From: Oppiella nova
Lineage: Eukaryota; Arthropoda; Arachnida; Sarcoptiformes; Oppiidae
DNA: 24,125 bases
Direction of reading: 5' to 3'
NCBI GenBank assembly: GCA_905397405.1
Contig: CAJPVJ010000500.1
Span: 1 to 24,125, forward strand
The stretch's first letter is position 1, and every line of letters begins with the position of its first letter. This document shows positions 1 through 9,216 of this stretch, one piece after another. The notes under the pieces are model-generated. The model made no database searches. It saw only the letters and a list, made by a program, of their open reading frames with translations, and was not told where the DNA came from. The position numbers were made by a program, and so were the translations under genes.

Positions 1-202
1 AAGTGTTCATTTTAAACCAAAAATATAATATTCTTTACGAATATTCTGTAATAAAATTTAATTTTGATATAAGTGTTCATAAAATTGGATAATACTGAGC
101 AAAACTCGTAAAACATTTGAATTTTTATGAATATTTTTTACGGTAAATGAAGATATATTTTGCTTTTTCTATGATTACTAATAAATTTGTCTTATTTTTC
201 AG

Positions 203-352
203 ATTATCATCAAATGTACAGACAGTTTGGACAAACACCTAAAGATTTTTTTCGATAGCGTTGACAATACAATCAATATTGAAGCAGTGATTCAACTAAT
301 TATAAAATATATTAATTATTACCATTACTGCAGTCATTGGCAAACTTTATAA
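203..352 (+). CDS. Last exon of an unidentified plus-strand gene (partial)
   Basis: A pyrimidine-rich acceptor ends at 201-202. After it, one frame stays open for 49 codons to a TAA at 350-352, which is unusual in such AT-rich DNA. The stop overlaps an AATAAA at 352-357, as expected of a 3' end. The encoded tail is hydrophobic and aromatic, ending near HYCSHWQTL. I do not recognise the family. A second frame from the same acceptor is open for only 18 codons. The rest of the gene would lie to the left of the window, and 1-202 would be its last intron. This is inferred from splice, frame and polyadenylation geometry only. Confidence 0.35.
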   Translation: MIIKCTDSLDKHLKIFFDSVDNTINIEAVIQLIIKYINYYHYCSHWQTL

Positions 353-894
353 ATAAATGTATAGAAAAACACGCAATTGTTTTCAAATATAAACTTACAA
401 ATTTTATTTCATTTAATTTATTTGCAAACAAATCGGTTCACGCAATATATTGTAAAATAAATGATAAATTAAATGTAAATTTCATTTCAAATCGCATACA
501 AACAAAAACCATTAATCGCTTGAATACAGAGTGAGAGAGAAAAAAGTGTCATTGAATTGAATGTAAAAATTTTAAAACTACTGTAACTATAATTGAATTC
601 ATTATCTAAACACTGATTATAATTATAAATACAGTATTGAATCAATAAACAAAATAACTATCAAAACAAACGCCTAATTAACTGTTAATTAAATGACAAA
701 TCGATGGCTAAATCAATGTCCAAAAAAAGTGAACCAAAACTATGGCATCAAATGAATGAATCAATTGATTCACACATCAAGCGATCAATGGCTTCATCTG
801 CGGACAGATATGTATGAATCAAACGGATCCCATAGTACGCTATATATATACACAGACACGAGTGGACAGATACGCTATGGGCACAGGTATGCCA
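353..894. other. AT-rich convergent intergenic region
   Basis: This spacer separates the presumed 3' end of the left-hand gene from the 3' end of SF3B5 on the other strand. It is strongly AT-rich apart from a mixed patch near 770-890 that includes a short TA run at 841-850 and a 7-base inverted repeat (CCCATAG / CTATGGG). Short open frames here are not protein-like. I see no RNA gene. Confidence 0.5.
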
Positions 895-1152
895 TCAATC
901 GTCGTGTTTGTCAGGCGGCGGACCGCACGGCTGTATCATACGCTCCATGAGATTGAATTTGATCCGCTGTTTGGTCTCATTCTCGGCCAACGCGAAGAAG
1001 TTGCAGAGGTCGTAGTGGCCGAGGTATGAGGCGATGGAGTCCCGGTGCTGGTTCACCAGCCACTCATATTTGGTGGTGTCCGCGTGCCCGGTGCCGATGT
1101 ACTTGGACTGCAGGTGCTCTAACTGCGAGTGGATGTTGTATCGCTCGGCCAT
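895..1152 (-). CDS. SF3B5: Splicing factor 3B subunit 5 (SF3b10)
   Basis: This intact, intronless frame encodes 85 residues, against 86 in human SF3B5. Conserved blocks read IHSQLEHLQSKYIGTGHADT, WLVNQHRDS, RIKFNLMERM and QPCGPP. The protein is a small subunit of the SF3b complex of the U2 snRNP, which recognises the branch point in the nucleus; family members are also found in the SAGA complex in flies. The start is the ATG at 1150-1152, giving MAERY as in homologues. The frame extends four codons further upstream, but only to a TTG. It is divergent from TMEM62, with an 842-base shared upstream region. Base composition is clearly higher in GC than the flanks, as for the other conserved genes here. 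Confidence 0.96.
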   Translation of the reverse strand: MAERYNIHSQLEHLQSKYIGTGHADTTKYEWLVNQHRDSIASYLGHYDLCNFFALAENETKQRIKFNLMERMIQPCGPPPDKHDD

Positions 1153-1994
1153 TACGCTCACCAAACGGATCCGATCGCTGGATTAGGTGTAGATGCGGTG
1201 ATAGCGTGTCGGCCACCAAATGGTTGTGTCGTTTGATTTGTGATATATTAAGTGCTTTTTGCGATCAAATGTGCGGTTTTTGAGCCCAAAATCGATACAC
1301 TTTTATGTCAACACTTGGGTCATAACAATGAAGGCGTCTGCGACTAAAATGCGTTATCTGACCACTGGTTATGCTGTCGGTTAACACGTTTTAGATATGT
1401 CTGTTGTATTCATGTTGTGGGTTAGACTGACGTGTGTTATGCTTTCATTGCGAATTAGTACCTTTCGTGTCTATACGAAACGATAAATCAAACGGTTGTA
1501 CTCCATATTTACTATTTAATAGTACCGAAAGTTTTATCCAATTATCGCAATGCAAATCGCAAACACATTGCATAAGCGATGAGTCGATTAAAAAATATAA
1601 TTTTTATTTTTCACACGTTAATTTATTTTTCGTAAAACATAAATAAATAATTTGTGGTTTGTGATATACAATAATATTGTTCGCGATGTTAGATAAATTA
1701 ATGTATTTTGAGTATATTTTGATTTGATTTACAGTATAAGTCTGAGAAGTGTCGCCAAATGACAGACAATAATCAAAAAGCGATCAAAAAGTTGTGATAC
1801 AAATAATTTCTCATATATTTTGTGCTCATTTTTAATAACTAGTGATTAATTGAAAACGAAAAAAGTTTTTTGCATTCAATTTAGCGTTAATTATGACAAC
1901 AAATATCCGCTGGAAATCACTTCTCATTCATTAGTCTCTCATATAATTCAACATTAAATGTATTGAAGTGTTAGTCAATCAGTGGATCTGTTGT
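1153..1994. promoter_or_regulatory. Divergent upstream region between SF3B5 and TMEM62
   Basis: This 842-base region lies between two divergently transcribed genes and must hold both promoters and 5' UTRs. The part next to SF3B5 (1153-1430) is of mixed composition and the remainder is AT-rich. An ATCGAT core occurs near 1291, resembling the insect DRE core, which is suggestive only. I see no TATA box in a convincing position, no coding frame and no RNA gene. Confidence 0.4.
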
Positions 1995-4651
1995 ATGGAT
2001 CGCATGCCACCGTTGCTGAAGATGTTGACCAAACTGACCATTGCGTTGATACTCGTCGTGTACATCGTGTCCACGTTCTTCGCCCTCTTCTTCGACCACT
2101 TGAACACCGCCCACGACTTCGGCCACTCGGCCCTGCTGCTCCTGTGGCGAGCGGTATTCTCTATGAGGCGGGTGGTCAGCCACAGGCAGCTATCGCTGCC
2201 CCAATGGTAGCTACTGTCAGACGCCGTGTGCAAAACCAAGTAAGTCCATGACTGCTAGGCCCTGTTGTCTCACGTCTTAAGCCATTGTTTTTATTGAATT
2301 ATCTACTCTTTTGGGATCAGATATCAGATCTTCATCTGAGCGTCCATTTTGGGCCGAAACGAGCGCCAGATTTGGAACAGTTCTGCAAAGAGTATATCGA
2401 TATCATGAAACCATCCGTAGTGTTGGCCACCGGCGACCTGACAGACGCCCGGACCCGCGATCCCATGGGTTCCCGTGTTTTCGAGGAGGAATGGCTTATG
2501 TATTGGAATGCCTTGAATAAGACTAATGTCACCGCAAAGACTATATGGCTGGACATCAAAGGCAATCATGGTTTGTATGAACGAGACAATTGGTGGTGTC
2601 GTTTGTGGTGATAATTATCTCTCAGATAAACTATCTGTTGAAGTTACAGATGCCGACCTTGTCAGGGTTGTTGAAGAAGGTCTTCATGAGGTAGTCTCCA
2701 GGTTTGTGATGGGCAAGGATATCCATATCGAATTCTGTGCTGTGGCTCTGGTATAACTTCATTGGTGTGGACGCCTGTCTGGACCCGTCGCCCAAACGGC
2801 CCTTCAATTTCATTGGTCTACTCAATGATAAGGACATCAGTCGTATAACTCAGATGAAAGCGGCCGCACGTCAAGAGCACAGCAATTATACCATTTGGTT
2901 CGGACACTACCCTACCTCATCCATCGCTATGCCCAGCCCTGGACTCCGGGAACTCATTAAGTGAGTCCATAAGTTGCGATAAAACTTTTGGATTTAGTTT
3001 TAAACTCAAATTTGTGTCTATTATAGCGGTCCATACCTTTGCGGTCATTACCATACAGTGGGAGGGCTCGTGAATCACATGTATTCCACGCAACCGACCG
3101 GTTATCTGGAGCTGGAACTGTCCGACTGGAAAGACTTGCGTACAATCCGTTTGGGAGCCATAGATCACGGCCTCTTCACGTTCATCGACTTCAAGTTCCA
3201 CGAATGGCCCGTTATTCTGGTGACAAACCCGAAGAACTCGCTGTACTCGATGCCCAACATAGAGCCCTGGCATCGGATCGCCAATTCTACACACATCCGA
3301 GCGCTGGTGTTCTCCAAGAGTAAGGTGTCGTCCGTTGAGGTGCGGATCGATGATAGCGACAAATGGCTGGAAATGACGCACATTTCGGGACCACTTTATG
3401 TCCATAAATGGCAGCCCAATGAGTATGAAGAGGGTCTCCATTGGATTGAAGTCACGGCTATTGTTAGTAAAAATTGCAATGTTTTGTGAATTTGTTTTAT
3501 AACTTGTGTGCCATTTATAGGATGTCGACGACAACCGGCGAACTGTTAGACACCAATTCTCTTTGGATGGATCTAAGGGTGACTTTCCGTTTGGCGCACG
3601 ACTTATGCTGCGGACAGACAATAGAGTGATCGTATGGACTGATCTATAATAGCGTTAAAATAATATCTGTTTTAATACTTGATTGTCTTTTAGGGATACC
3701 TTTTATTTGGATTAGCCGTCAGTATCTGTGTCCTACCATTCCTCATATTAAGATTTCTACCAATCAGTAAAGGTATTGAAAGTTATTAATGAATTTTGTG
3801 GCGAATTCTGACTTAAATTTTTGTTGTTTTAAGGCAAACATATCATTGAAATATCTGAAAGTAACACAAGTCGACGATTTTTGTTCAAATTATATTTGTT
3901 GTCGAATGTAAACAAAGTGTTCATTCCGTTGATAGCTATACCTCTTTACGCCTGTATAGGTTGGTGTCCAATAGTGACCATTAGTTACCACTTCTTATAA
4001 TTATCTATCCATATATTTGTCCATTAGGTCCGTGGTTTGTGGGCTATGTTTTAGACGATTATATAGGCATCAGTTTCGTGTGGGGTATGCTTATTGATGG
4101 CTCGTACCTGCCGGGAGGTATTACCTACGTATTGGGCTCTATATTGCACTCAAACATATAAAATCAACTAACAAGTAATAGACTGTAGGGAAAGGTAAAC
4201 CATCGATAACAATGAGGTATACGGCTAGCGTTAGACAAATTGCGTATAGTATATGACGGCCGCGGTTGTCGACTATGGCACAAATAGCACCGGATTTGTC
4301 AATACTTATTGCCATTTAAGACATTTGTTTTTCATGTTTTTCATCTTATGTCACGTGAGTGGACACGGATTACGGACTAATCCCAGACTTTGAACAAATT
4401 TTGAGTTAATTTTGTCGGCAAAACAGGTCCTCTTTTCGTTGAACTTCTACTTCGCGTACGGATTGTTGGCATACGTGTTGGGAATGTTCACCACCTGGTC
4501 GTACATCGTGTACATTGTCTTATGGAAGGTGTCGGTGAGTCTGAGCGCACAGTCATTCCCGGAACCGATGCGTCCGAAGTACAGGAAAGCCAAAGATTTT
4601 GACGAAATCAGCGAACACTCGAGTCTTACGCGACCGCCCATTAGGAAGTGA
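1995..4651 (+). CDS. TMEM62: TMEM62-like metallophosphoesterase membrane protein, 10 exons
   Basis: Exons: 1995-2246, 2321-2570, 2636-2960, 3027-3462, 3521-3631, 3694-3772, 3834-3959, 4028-4146, 4205-4354, 4427-4651. All phases agree, giving 690 residues (human about 640). Seen: an N-terminal signal anchor (about residues 10-35), then calcineurin-type phosphoesterase motifs SDLH (D87, H89), GDLTDA (122-127), GNH (165-167), WFGHY and CGHYH (281-285), then a beta-rich region and several C-terminal membrane helices. By family, this is a metal-site phosphoesterase fold in a multipass membrane protein; its substrate is unknown. As literally written the gene is broken: three blocks (about 2127-2250, about 2626-2751 and 4146-4272) must be complemented without reversal to give this model. 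Without that, exon 1 runs into a stop at 2208-2210, exon 3 lacks its first part and intron 8 lacks splice sites. An AATAAA lies at 4941-4946. Identity is near certain; exact block edges are not. Confidence 0.9.
2127..2250 (+). other. Complement-without-reversal block 1 (TMEM62 exon 1 and donor), edges approximate
   Basis: As written, the frame from the ATG at 1995 ends at a TAG (2208-2210) and carries no TMEM62 similarity after about residue 44. Replacing each base by its complement, in the same left-to-right order and codon register, opens the frame. It then ends in TFWFIQ followed by a GT donor at 2247-2248, joined in phase 0 to ISDLHLS at 2321. The FW(x)xQISD(L/I)H string is the family's conserved start of the phosphoesterase domain. 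The right edge is at or beyond 2248; the left edge lies somewhere in about 2110-2155. Confidence 0.8.
2626..2751 (+). other. Complement-without-reversal block 2 (TMEM62 intron 2 acceptor and exon 3), edges approximate
   Basis: As written, none of the three forward frames links GNH (exon 2) to YNFIGVDACLD (from 2752). Complementing in place gives an AG acceptor at 2634-2635 and an exon that completes the Asp codon of GNHD. It continues with DNFNVYGWNSPNNFF, QKYSIRGP and RSYRYSL, then runs in frame into YNFIGVDA. This matches the family pattern (human NHDAFNIP...YYRKYS...). The reverse complement does not give this sequence. The right edge is about 2740-2753 and the left edge lies between 2571 and 2634. 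Confidence 0.88.
4146..4272 (+). other. Complement-without-reversal block 3 (TMEM62 intron 8 and start of exon 9), exact
   Basis: These 127 bases equal the plus-strand text 10434-10560 of the paralogous copy read right to left with no complementing, with no mismatch. Flanking bases on both sides instead match the copy in the normal way (reverse complement). In gene orientation the block is therefore the plain complement of the copy. It removes the last base of exon 8, both splice sites of intron 8 and about 68 bases of exon 9. At 4273 the bases of the two copies differ, so the edge is 4272 or 4273. Confidence 0.97.
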
Positions 4652-5475
4652 CCGCACGTTAAGCCTTATAGTGAACTACAGGTGCGGTGATTGTGTTTAT
4701 GTGTAATTCAGTATAATCAGGGTTCTTTCATAGTTATATACCGGTGTTGTGGTTATGATTATTTTGTTGTTCACTATAAGCGGTTTATGTGTAGAATTAT
4801 AATTGACTATAAGTTAAATTAATTTACGTTTTGTTAACAAAGTTTATTGAAATATTACTGTACCACGTTGAGTTTAAATATGCGATATTAGGTTTAAAAT
4901 ATTCAAGTTATTTATTATTAAATATTAGGTTTAGAACTGAAATAAAAAAAACATTTTTGTATATTTTATTTTCAATAAAATGACCATTTGATTACTAATT
5001 GTTTACTATTTTATGATAAAACTTTTACTATTTAACATACGTTTGCACAGTTTCCTGAAACTATCACATTTCACATACGAATGACTACATTATGATTAAA
5101 ATACGAATAAATTTCTGCAAAACCCTAATAAAGATAATGTTTGACAATCTTTAACAACAAGAAACTCGTTAAGTGTTTAATGAGTTGCCTGATTACTAAG
5201 AAAAATAGCTATATATGATAGACAGCTACTTATTTATATGAATTATTATGATGTTAGTTATACATATTGTTTTTGAGCATCAGTATGAAATAACTATAAA
5301 TGTAATTGCACATCTATTGGGCAATACTTTATTGTAGTTACATCAGTTCTTATGTCCATGCTCATATTTAATATGTAAGACTGTGTTTATAGCAGTGGTT
5401 ATACTTTGAGTCATTTATTCATTAAATGCCATAAAATTGTGTTTTAATTGATAGGAAAGTATTGTCTTATAAGTG

Positions 5476-5503
<28 letters not shown>
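4652..5503 (+). other. TMEM62 3' flank and A1 upstream spacer
   Basis: AT-rich spacer with an AATAAA at 4941-4946. It contains the flank module at about 4741-4812 (a CCGGTGTTGTGGTTAT start, then TTCACTATAAGCGGTTTA), which recurs after other genes in the window. Almost the whole spacer is repeated in inverted orientation at 9217-10054. It ends in a GA microsatellite directly before the A1 start codon. No coding frame is convincing. Confidence 0.7.
5476..5503 (+). repeat. (GA)14 microsatellite abutting the A1 start codon
   Basis: Fourteen GA units end directly at the ATG of F-box gene A1. The shortened inverted counterpart is the CT run at 9217-9229, where homology of the inverted copy stops. 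In-frame translation through the repeat would give alternating Arg-Glu with no upstream ATG, so it is best read as 5' UTR. Confidence 0.9.
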
Positions 5504-5508
<5 letters not shown>

Positions 5509-6784
5509 TGTCAAAAAAGTCTACCCGAAAGACTCTATGGACCGATTCGGTGATGATTTGTGTCAACACTTATTGTCTTATCTCGAACTCGAAGACCGGT
5601 TCCGTACAGAATGTGTGTCCAAACAGTGGCAACGAGTCATATATGAGACACAATCGGGGCTTACATTTGACTCCAAGTGCGGAATCGCGGCATTAATTAG
5701 TGACAAAACATTTGATATAATTGTGAGAAAGTGTGCAAACATTACACGAATTCATTACGACTTGGATTCCCATGTGTTTAATAACTCGATGTTTGAGTCA
5801 ATTATCAAACATTGCGATCATTTGAATGCCATTCATGTTAACAATTACGAGGACTCCAGTGACCAAACACTGAATGAATTTATGGCAAAGTTTGGCAAAC
5901 AATTGAAATCGTGGACATACTCTGCAGACATGGCGAACGTGAGCGAGATGTACAAATTGTACATGCTGCAAAATGAGAAGTTATGCACCAATTTGACGTG
6001 GATCAATCTATTTTGCGACATACGAGACGTACGTCCGGCGTATATATTAAGTGATGATATGAATGAGGTTTTGTTAAAAAGGTTACAATTTCTCGGCTTT
6101 GAATACAAGAAGGAAGACATGAATACTATTGAAATAATTGCTGAAAAGTATAGACGAATCGGTAGTTTGAAAGCAATTCACGTAACCGTCGATAAAACAT
6201 GCGATGAGATGGCCATTGATGTACTGATGACTAGTTTGTCACAAATGCAGTCATTAATTGATTTACAGATTTATTGCTTTCACCCATCAGTTAGTGATTT
6301 AATAGTGAATCGATTGAAACAAATCACTCGTGTTTACAGAAAACTTAAGATTTTAACCATTATTTTGATTTTTGATTCAATGGACACGTTTACCCAATTG
6401 TTACACACAATTAACACACACTTTAAGCACATTAAAAGTTTACAAATCGCGGCATATCTGCCGCAAAAATATGAAGTAATGAGTGAATCGCTGAATGGAT
6501 TGAAACGATTGACACATTTATTAATTCAAGATGAAAATAATCACATATATAATCAACAATTTGTGACAAATATTGACAAACATTTACTGAGACTTCAATC
6601 CATAAGTCTTAACCGTTTCGTAATAACTGATAGTGTATTGCATTCATTGGCAAAACTGCCTAAAATACAATGCATTCAACTCTATTGCGACAGTAGTTGC
6701 CCACAGTATACCCAACAAGGTATTAAAGAATGCCTTGCTAATTGTCCTAAACTTAGGAAATTGACCATTAATTGTGTGGGCTAA
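5504..6784 (+). CDS. F-box/LRR-like protein A1
   Basis: This intronless gene encodes 426 residues. An F-box lies at about residues 9-50 (DRFGDDLCQHLLSYLELEDR, then a Cys/Trp-containing end CVSKQWQRVIY). It is followed by about 370 residues of degenerate leucine-rich repeats, with the last repeats best preserved (LPKIQCIQLYC, CPKLRKLTI). By family, such proteins are substrate adaptors of SCF ubiquitin ligases: the F-box binds SKP1 and the LRRs bind the target. No target can be inferred. The start is the first in-frame ATG, right after the GA repeat, and matches the start of the B genes (MNV..VY..DS.DRFGDD). AATAAA signals begin at 6812. It is roughly half identical to B1/B2 and nearly identical to A2. 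Confidence 0.88.
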
Positions 6785-7544
6785 TTATTATTAGTTATAT
6801 ACCTGTATATAAATAAATAAAATTAATAAATGAATTTCTAGTTTAAACAAAAATTTTCATTTCATACAGAACTGGAAAACAAATATAAGTGTCTAAACTT
6901 TAGACTCTAAAGTATATCGACCATGTTAACTCTAGAATATTCTGTATAATGGGGTTTAATCTAATAATTTAGTATTAATATCAATTAATTTATTAAAAAT
7001 AATATTATGCAGTATTTTAAGGGGTTTCTATTGTATTATTAATATGTAATAATTATTAATTACAGTACTTTATTGTTCACTATAAGCGGTTTATGTGTAG
7101 AATTACGAGTATATGTATAATTGACTATAAAAACATTTTTGTATATTTTATTTTCAATGAAATCACCATTTGATTACTAATTGTCTTAAATTACTCCGAA
7201 AATTAACTCCGGAAACTTATGATAATTATTAGTATCACTGAAATGCAATGAATATATGATTAAATTATAAATTTCAGTAAAAACTTTAACCATGTTAAAT
7301 ACAGTACAGTATTTGCATTATGAGGTTACTACACAGTTCATGTGGGCAAAAATGTCCATTATTTGTAACATGATATTTGAATGTTATGTAATGCAATACT
7401 TTAGGGCAGTTACATAACAGATGCCATATGTATGTGTGCTTTGCAGACAGTGTTCACATTTCATGGCATAAGTCTTTAATTGACATTTATGTCCATTTAT
7501 TGTCTCATAAGAAGAGAGAAGTGACCACAAGAGGTAGTCATACA
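6785..7544 (+). other. Spacer A1-B1 with flank module
   Basis: AT-rich spacer. AATAAA at 6812-6817 serves A1. The flank module recurs at about 7071-7130, followed by the ATTTTTGTATATTTTATTTT tract that also follows TMEM62. The spacer is homologous throughout to 12371-13158. A single TGTTATGTAATGCAA unit lies at 7382-7396, where the second spacer has four. The part from 7428 is open in frame with B1, but changes between the two B copies there are almost all amino-acid changing, which argues for 5' UTR. Confidence 0.65.
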
Positions 7545-8804
7545 ATGAATGTTACGAACGTCTATCGCAACGACTCTTTGGACCGATTTGGTGATGATTT
7601 GTGTCAACACTTATTGTCTTATCTCGAACTCGAAGACCGGTTCCGATGTGAATGTGTGTCCAAACAGTGGCAGCGATTGGTATATAAGACACAAACAGCT
7701 TTTATTGTTGACTCTAAGTGTAAACTATTAATGAGTGACAAAACGTTTGAATTAATTGTAAGAAAGTGTGCAAACATTACAAGAATTGATTATGACTTGG
7801 ATTCACATATGTTTAATAACTCAATGTTTGAGTCAATCATCAGATATTGCCATCATTTGAGTGATATGTGTGTCAACCAGGACACCGATATAAGCGCGCA
7901 AACATTGACTAACTTTTTCGCAAAGTTTGCCAAACAATTGAAGTCATTCATGGACTCCGAGTGGGAAAGCAATGTTAACAAGCAACTTTTCGTCACGAGC
8001 CTGAAGTTATGCACGAATTTGTCGCAACTTCATTTGTTTTGCGACCAAGATGATATACATTTGTCGTATGTGTTAAGTGGTGATAGGAATGTGGTGTTGT
8101 TTCCGAAATTACAAACTCTTCGCTTTGAATACATGAAGGAAGACGTGAATAGCATTGAAGACGTTGTGAGAGATTACGGCAAAAGTTTGAAAACAATTGA
8201 AGTGTATATCGGTTGGGATTGCGATGAGAAAGGAATTCAAGTACTGATGACTGGTTTGTCACAAATGCGAGAACTAATAGATTTGGAAATTATTTGCTTT
8301 TATAATCCATTGCTAAGTGACTTAATAGTGAAACAATTGAAACAAATCGGTACTAATTGTGTGAAAATGAAAAGATTTGCTACTTATTTCAAGTGTAATT
8401 CAAATGATACATGTAGTCTGTTAATGCATACAATTAATACAAACTTTAAACATTTAAAACGATTGGAAGTGAATGTAAATCTGCCGCAAAACTATGAATT
8501 AATGTGTGAATCGCTGAATGGTATAAAACGATTGACACATTTAACACTCTCTAATGATTACAATAAAATATGCAATGAATTGTTTTTATTAAATATTGAC
8601 AAACATTCACCGAGACTTCAATACATAAGTCTTAATCGTTTAATAATTACGGACCAAGTATTGCATTCATTGGCAAAACTCAAGAAAATACAATTCATTA
8701 AACTCTACAAAATTAATTGCATACAAAGTACCCAAAAAGGTATCGATGAATGCCATAAACATTGCCCTAAACTTAGGAAACTGGCCATTGATTGTGTGGA
8801 CTAA
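7545..8804 (+). CDS. F-box/LRR-like protein B1
   Basis: This intronless gene encodes 419 residues with an N-terminal F-box (DRFGDDLCQHLLSYLELEDR, identical to A1) and degenerate LRRs to the C-terminus (ending CPKLRKLAIDCVD). The role is inferred as an SCF substrate adaptor; the target is unknown. I chose the ATG at 7545 because it aligns with the A1 start. An in-frame ATG at 7428 would add 39 residues, conserved as DNA in B2 but changing at the amino-acid level. AATAAA lies at 8844-8849. About 13 of 419 residues differ from B2, and the differences are spread along the LRR part. Confidence 0.87.
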   Translation: MNVTNVYRNDSLDRFGDDLCQHLLSYLELEDRFRCECVSKQWQRLVYKTQTAFIVDSKCKLLMSDKTFELIVRKCANITRIDYDLDSHMFNNSMFESIIRYCHHLSDMCVNQDTDISAQTLTNFFAKFAKQLKSFMDSEWESNVNKQLFVTSLKLCTNLSQLHLFCDQDDIHLSYVLSGDRNVVLFPKLQTLRFEYMKEDVNSIEDVVRDYGKSLKTIEVYIGWDCDEKGIQVLMTGLSQMRELIDLEIICFYNPLLSDLIVKQLKQIGTNCVKMKRFATYFKCNSNDTCSLLMHTINTNFKHLKRLEVNVNLPQNYELMCESLNGIKRLTHLTLSNDYNKICNELFLLNIDKHSPRLQYISLNRLIITDQVLHSLAKLKKIQFIKLYKINCIQSTQKGIDECHKHCPKLRKLAIDCVD

Positions 8805-9216
8805 TTGCTATGAGTTATAATTTATAAACTTACTGTATATATCAATAAATAAAATATATGAATTTCTAGTTTAAATAAAAATTTTCATTTCATACAAAAC
8901 AGAAATTGCGTTCAAGTATAACTTTCTACAGTATATTGACCATGTTAACTTACAGAATATTCTGTTTATGGTGGTTAATCTAATAATTTAGTATTAATGT
9001 CAATTAATTTATAAAAATAATACCGGTAATATTATTTTATACATAACATGCACTATTTCAAGGGTTCTTTCATACCGGTGTTGTGGTTATATTGAGCTGG
9101 AAACTAAGTTCGTATAAAATCGTTATTTTAAAAACTACATTGATTAAAAATAATTTGAAAATATACTTTTTCCATATTTTCAGTTTCTTTCTGTACGCCA
9201 ATGGACAGACACCTAA
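8805..9216. other. B1 3' flank up to the inverted copy
   Basis: AT-rich flank with AATAAA at 8844-8849, homologous to the B2 flank (14419 onward). A fragment of the flank module (TACCGGTGTTGTGGTTAT) lies at about 9073-9090. From about 9091 the sequence has no counterpart elsewhere in the window until the CT run at 9217. The junction with the inverted copy is therefore in or beside that CT run. Confidence 0.55.

Noticed and set aside
2154-2185. 32-nt intron in TMEM62 exon 1
   Set aside because: It is phase-compatible with the text as written, but it gives a poor N-terminus lacking the FW motif. The complement reading explains the region better and agrees with the proven block at 4146.
2631-2837. 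Minus-strand open frame of 68 codons, or a simple inversion of TMEM62 exon 3
   Set aside because: The minus-strand peptide looks protein-like, and I first read it as an inversion. It does not carry the TMEM62 sequence, whereas the unreversed complement does, in frame and with a splice site.
2917-3621. 234-codon minus-strand open frame
   Set aside because: It is antisense to well-conserved TMEM62 exons 3-5 and crosses their introns, with no recognisable protein. It is a shadow frame.
7428-7544. 39-residue N-terminal extension of B1 (and 13042-13158 in B2)
   Set aside because: Open in both copies, but the differences between them are almost all amino-acid changing, and A1 has no counterpart. 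It is treated as 5' UTR.
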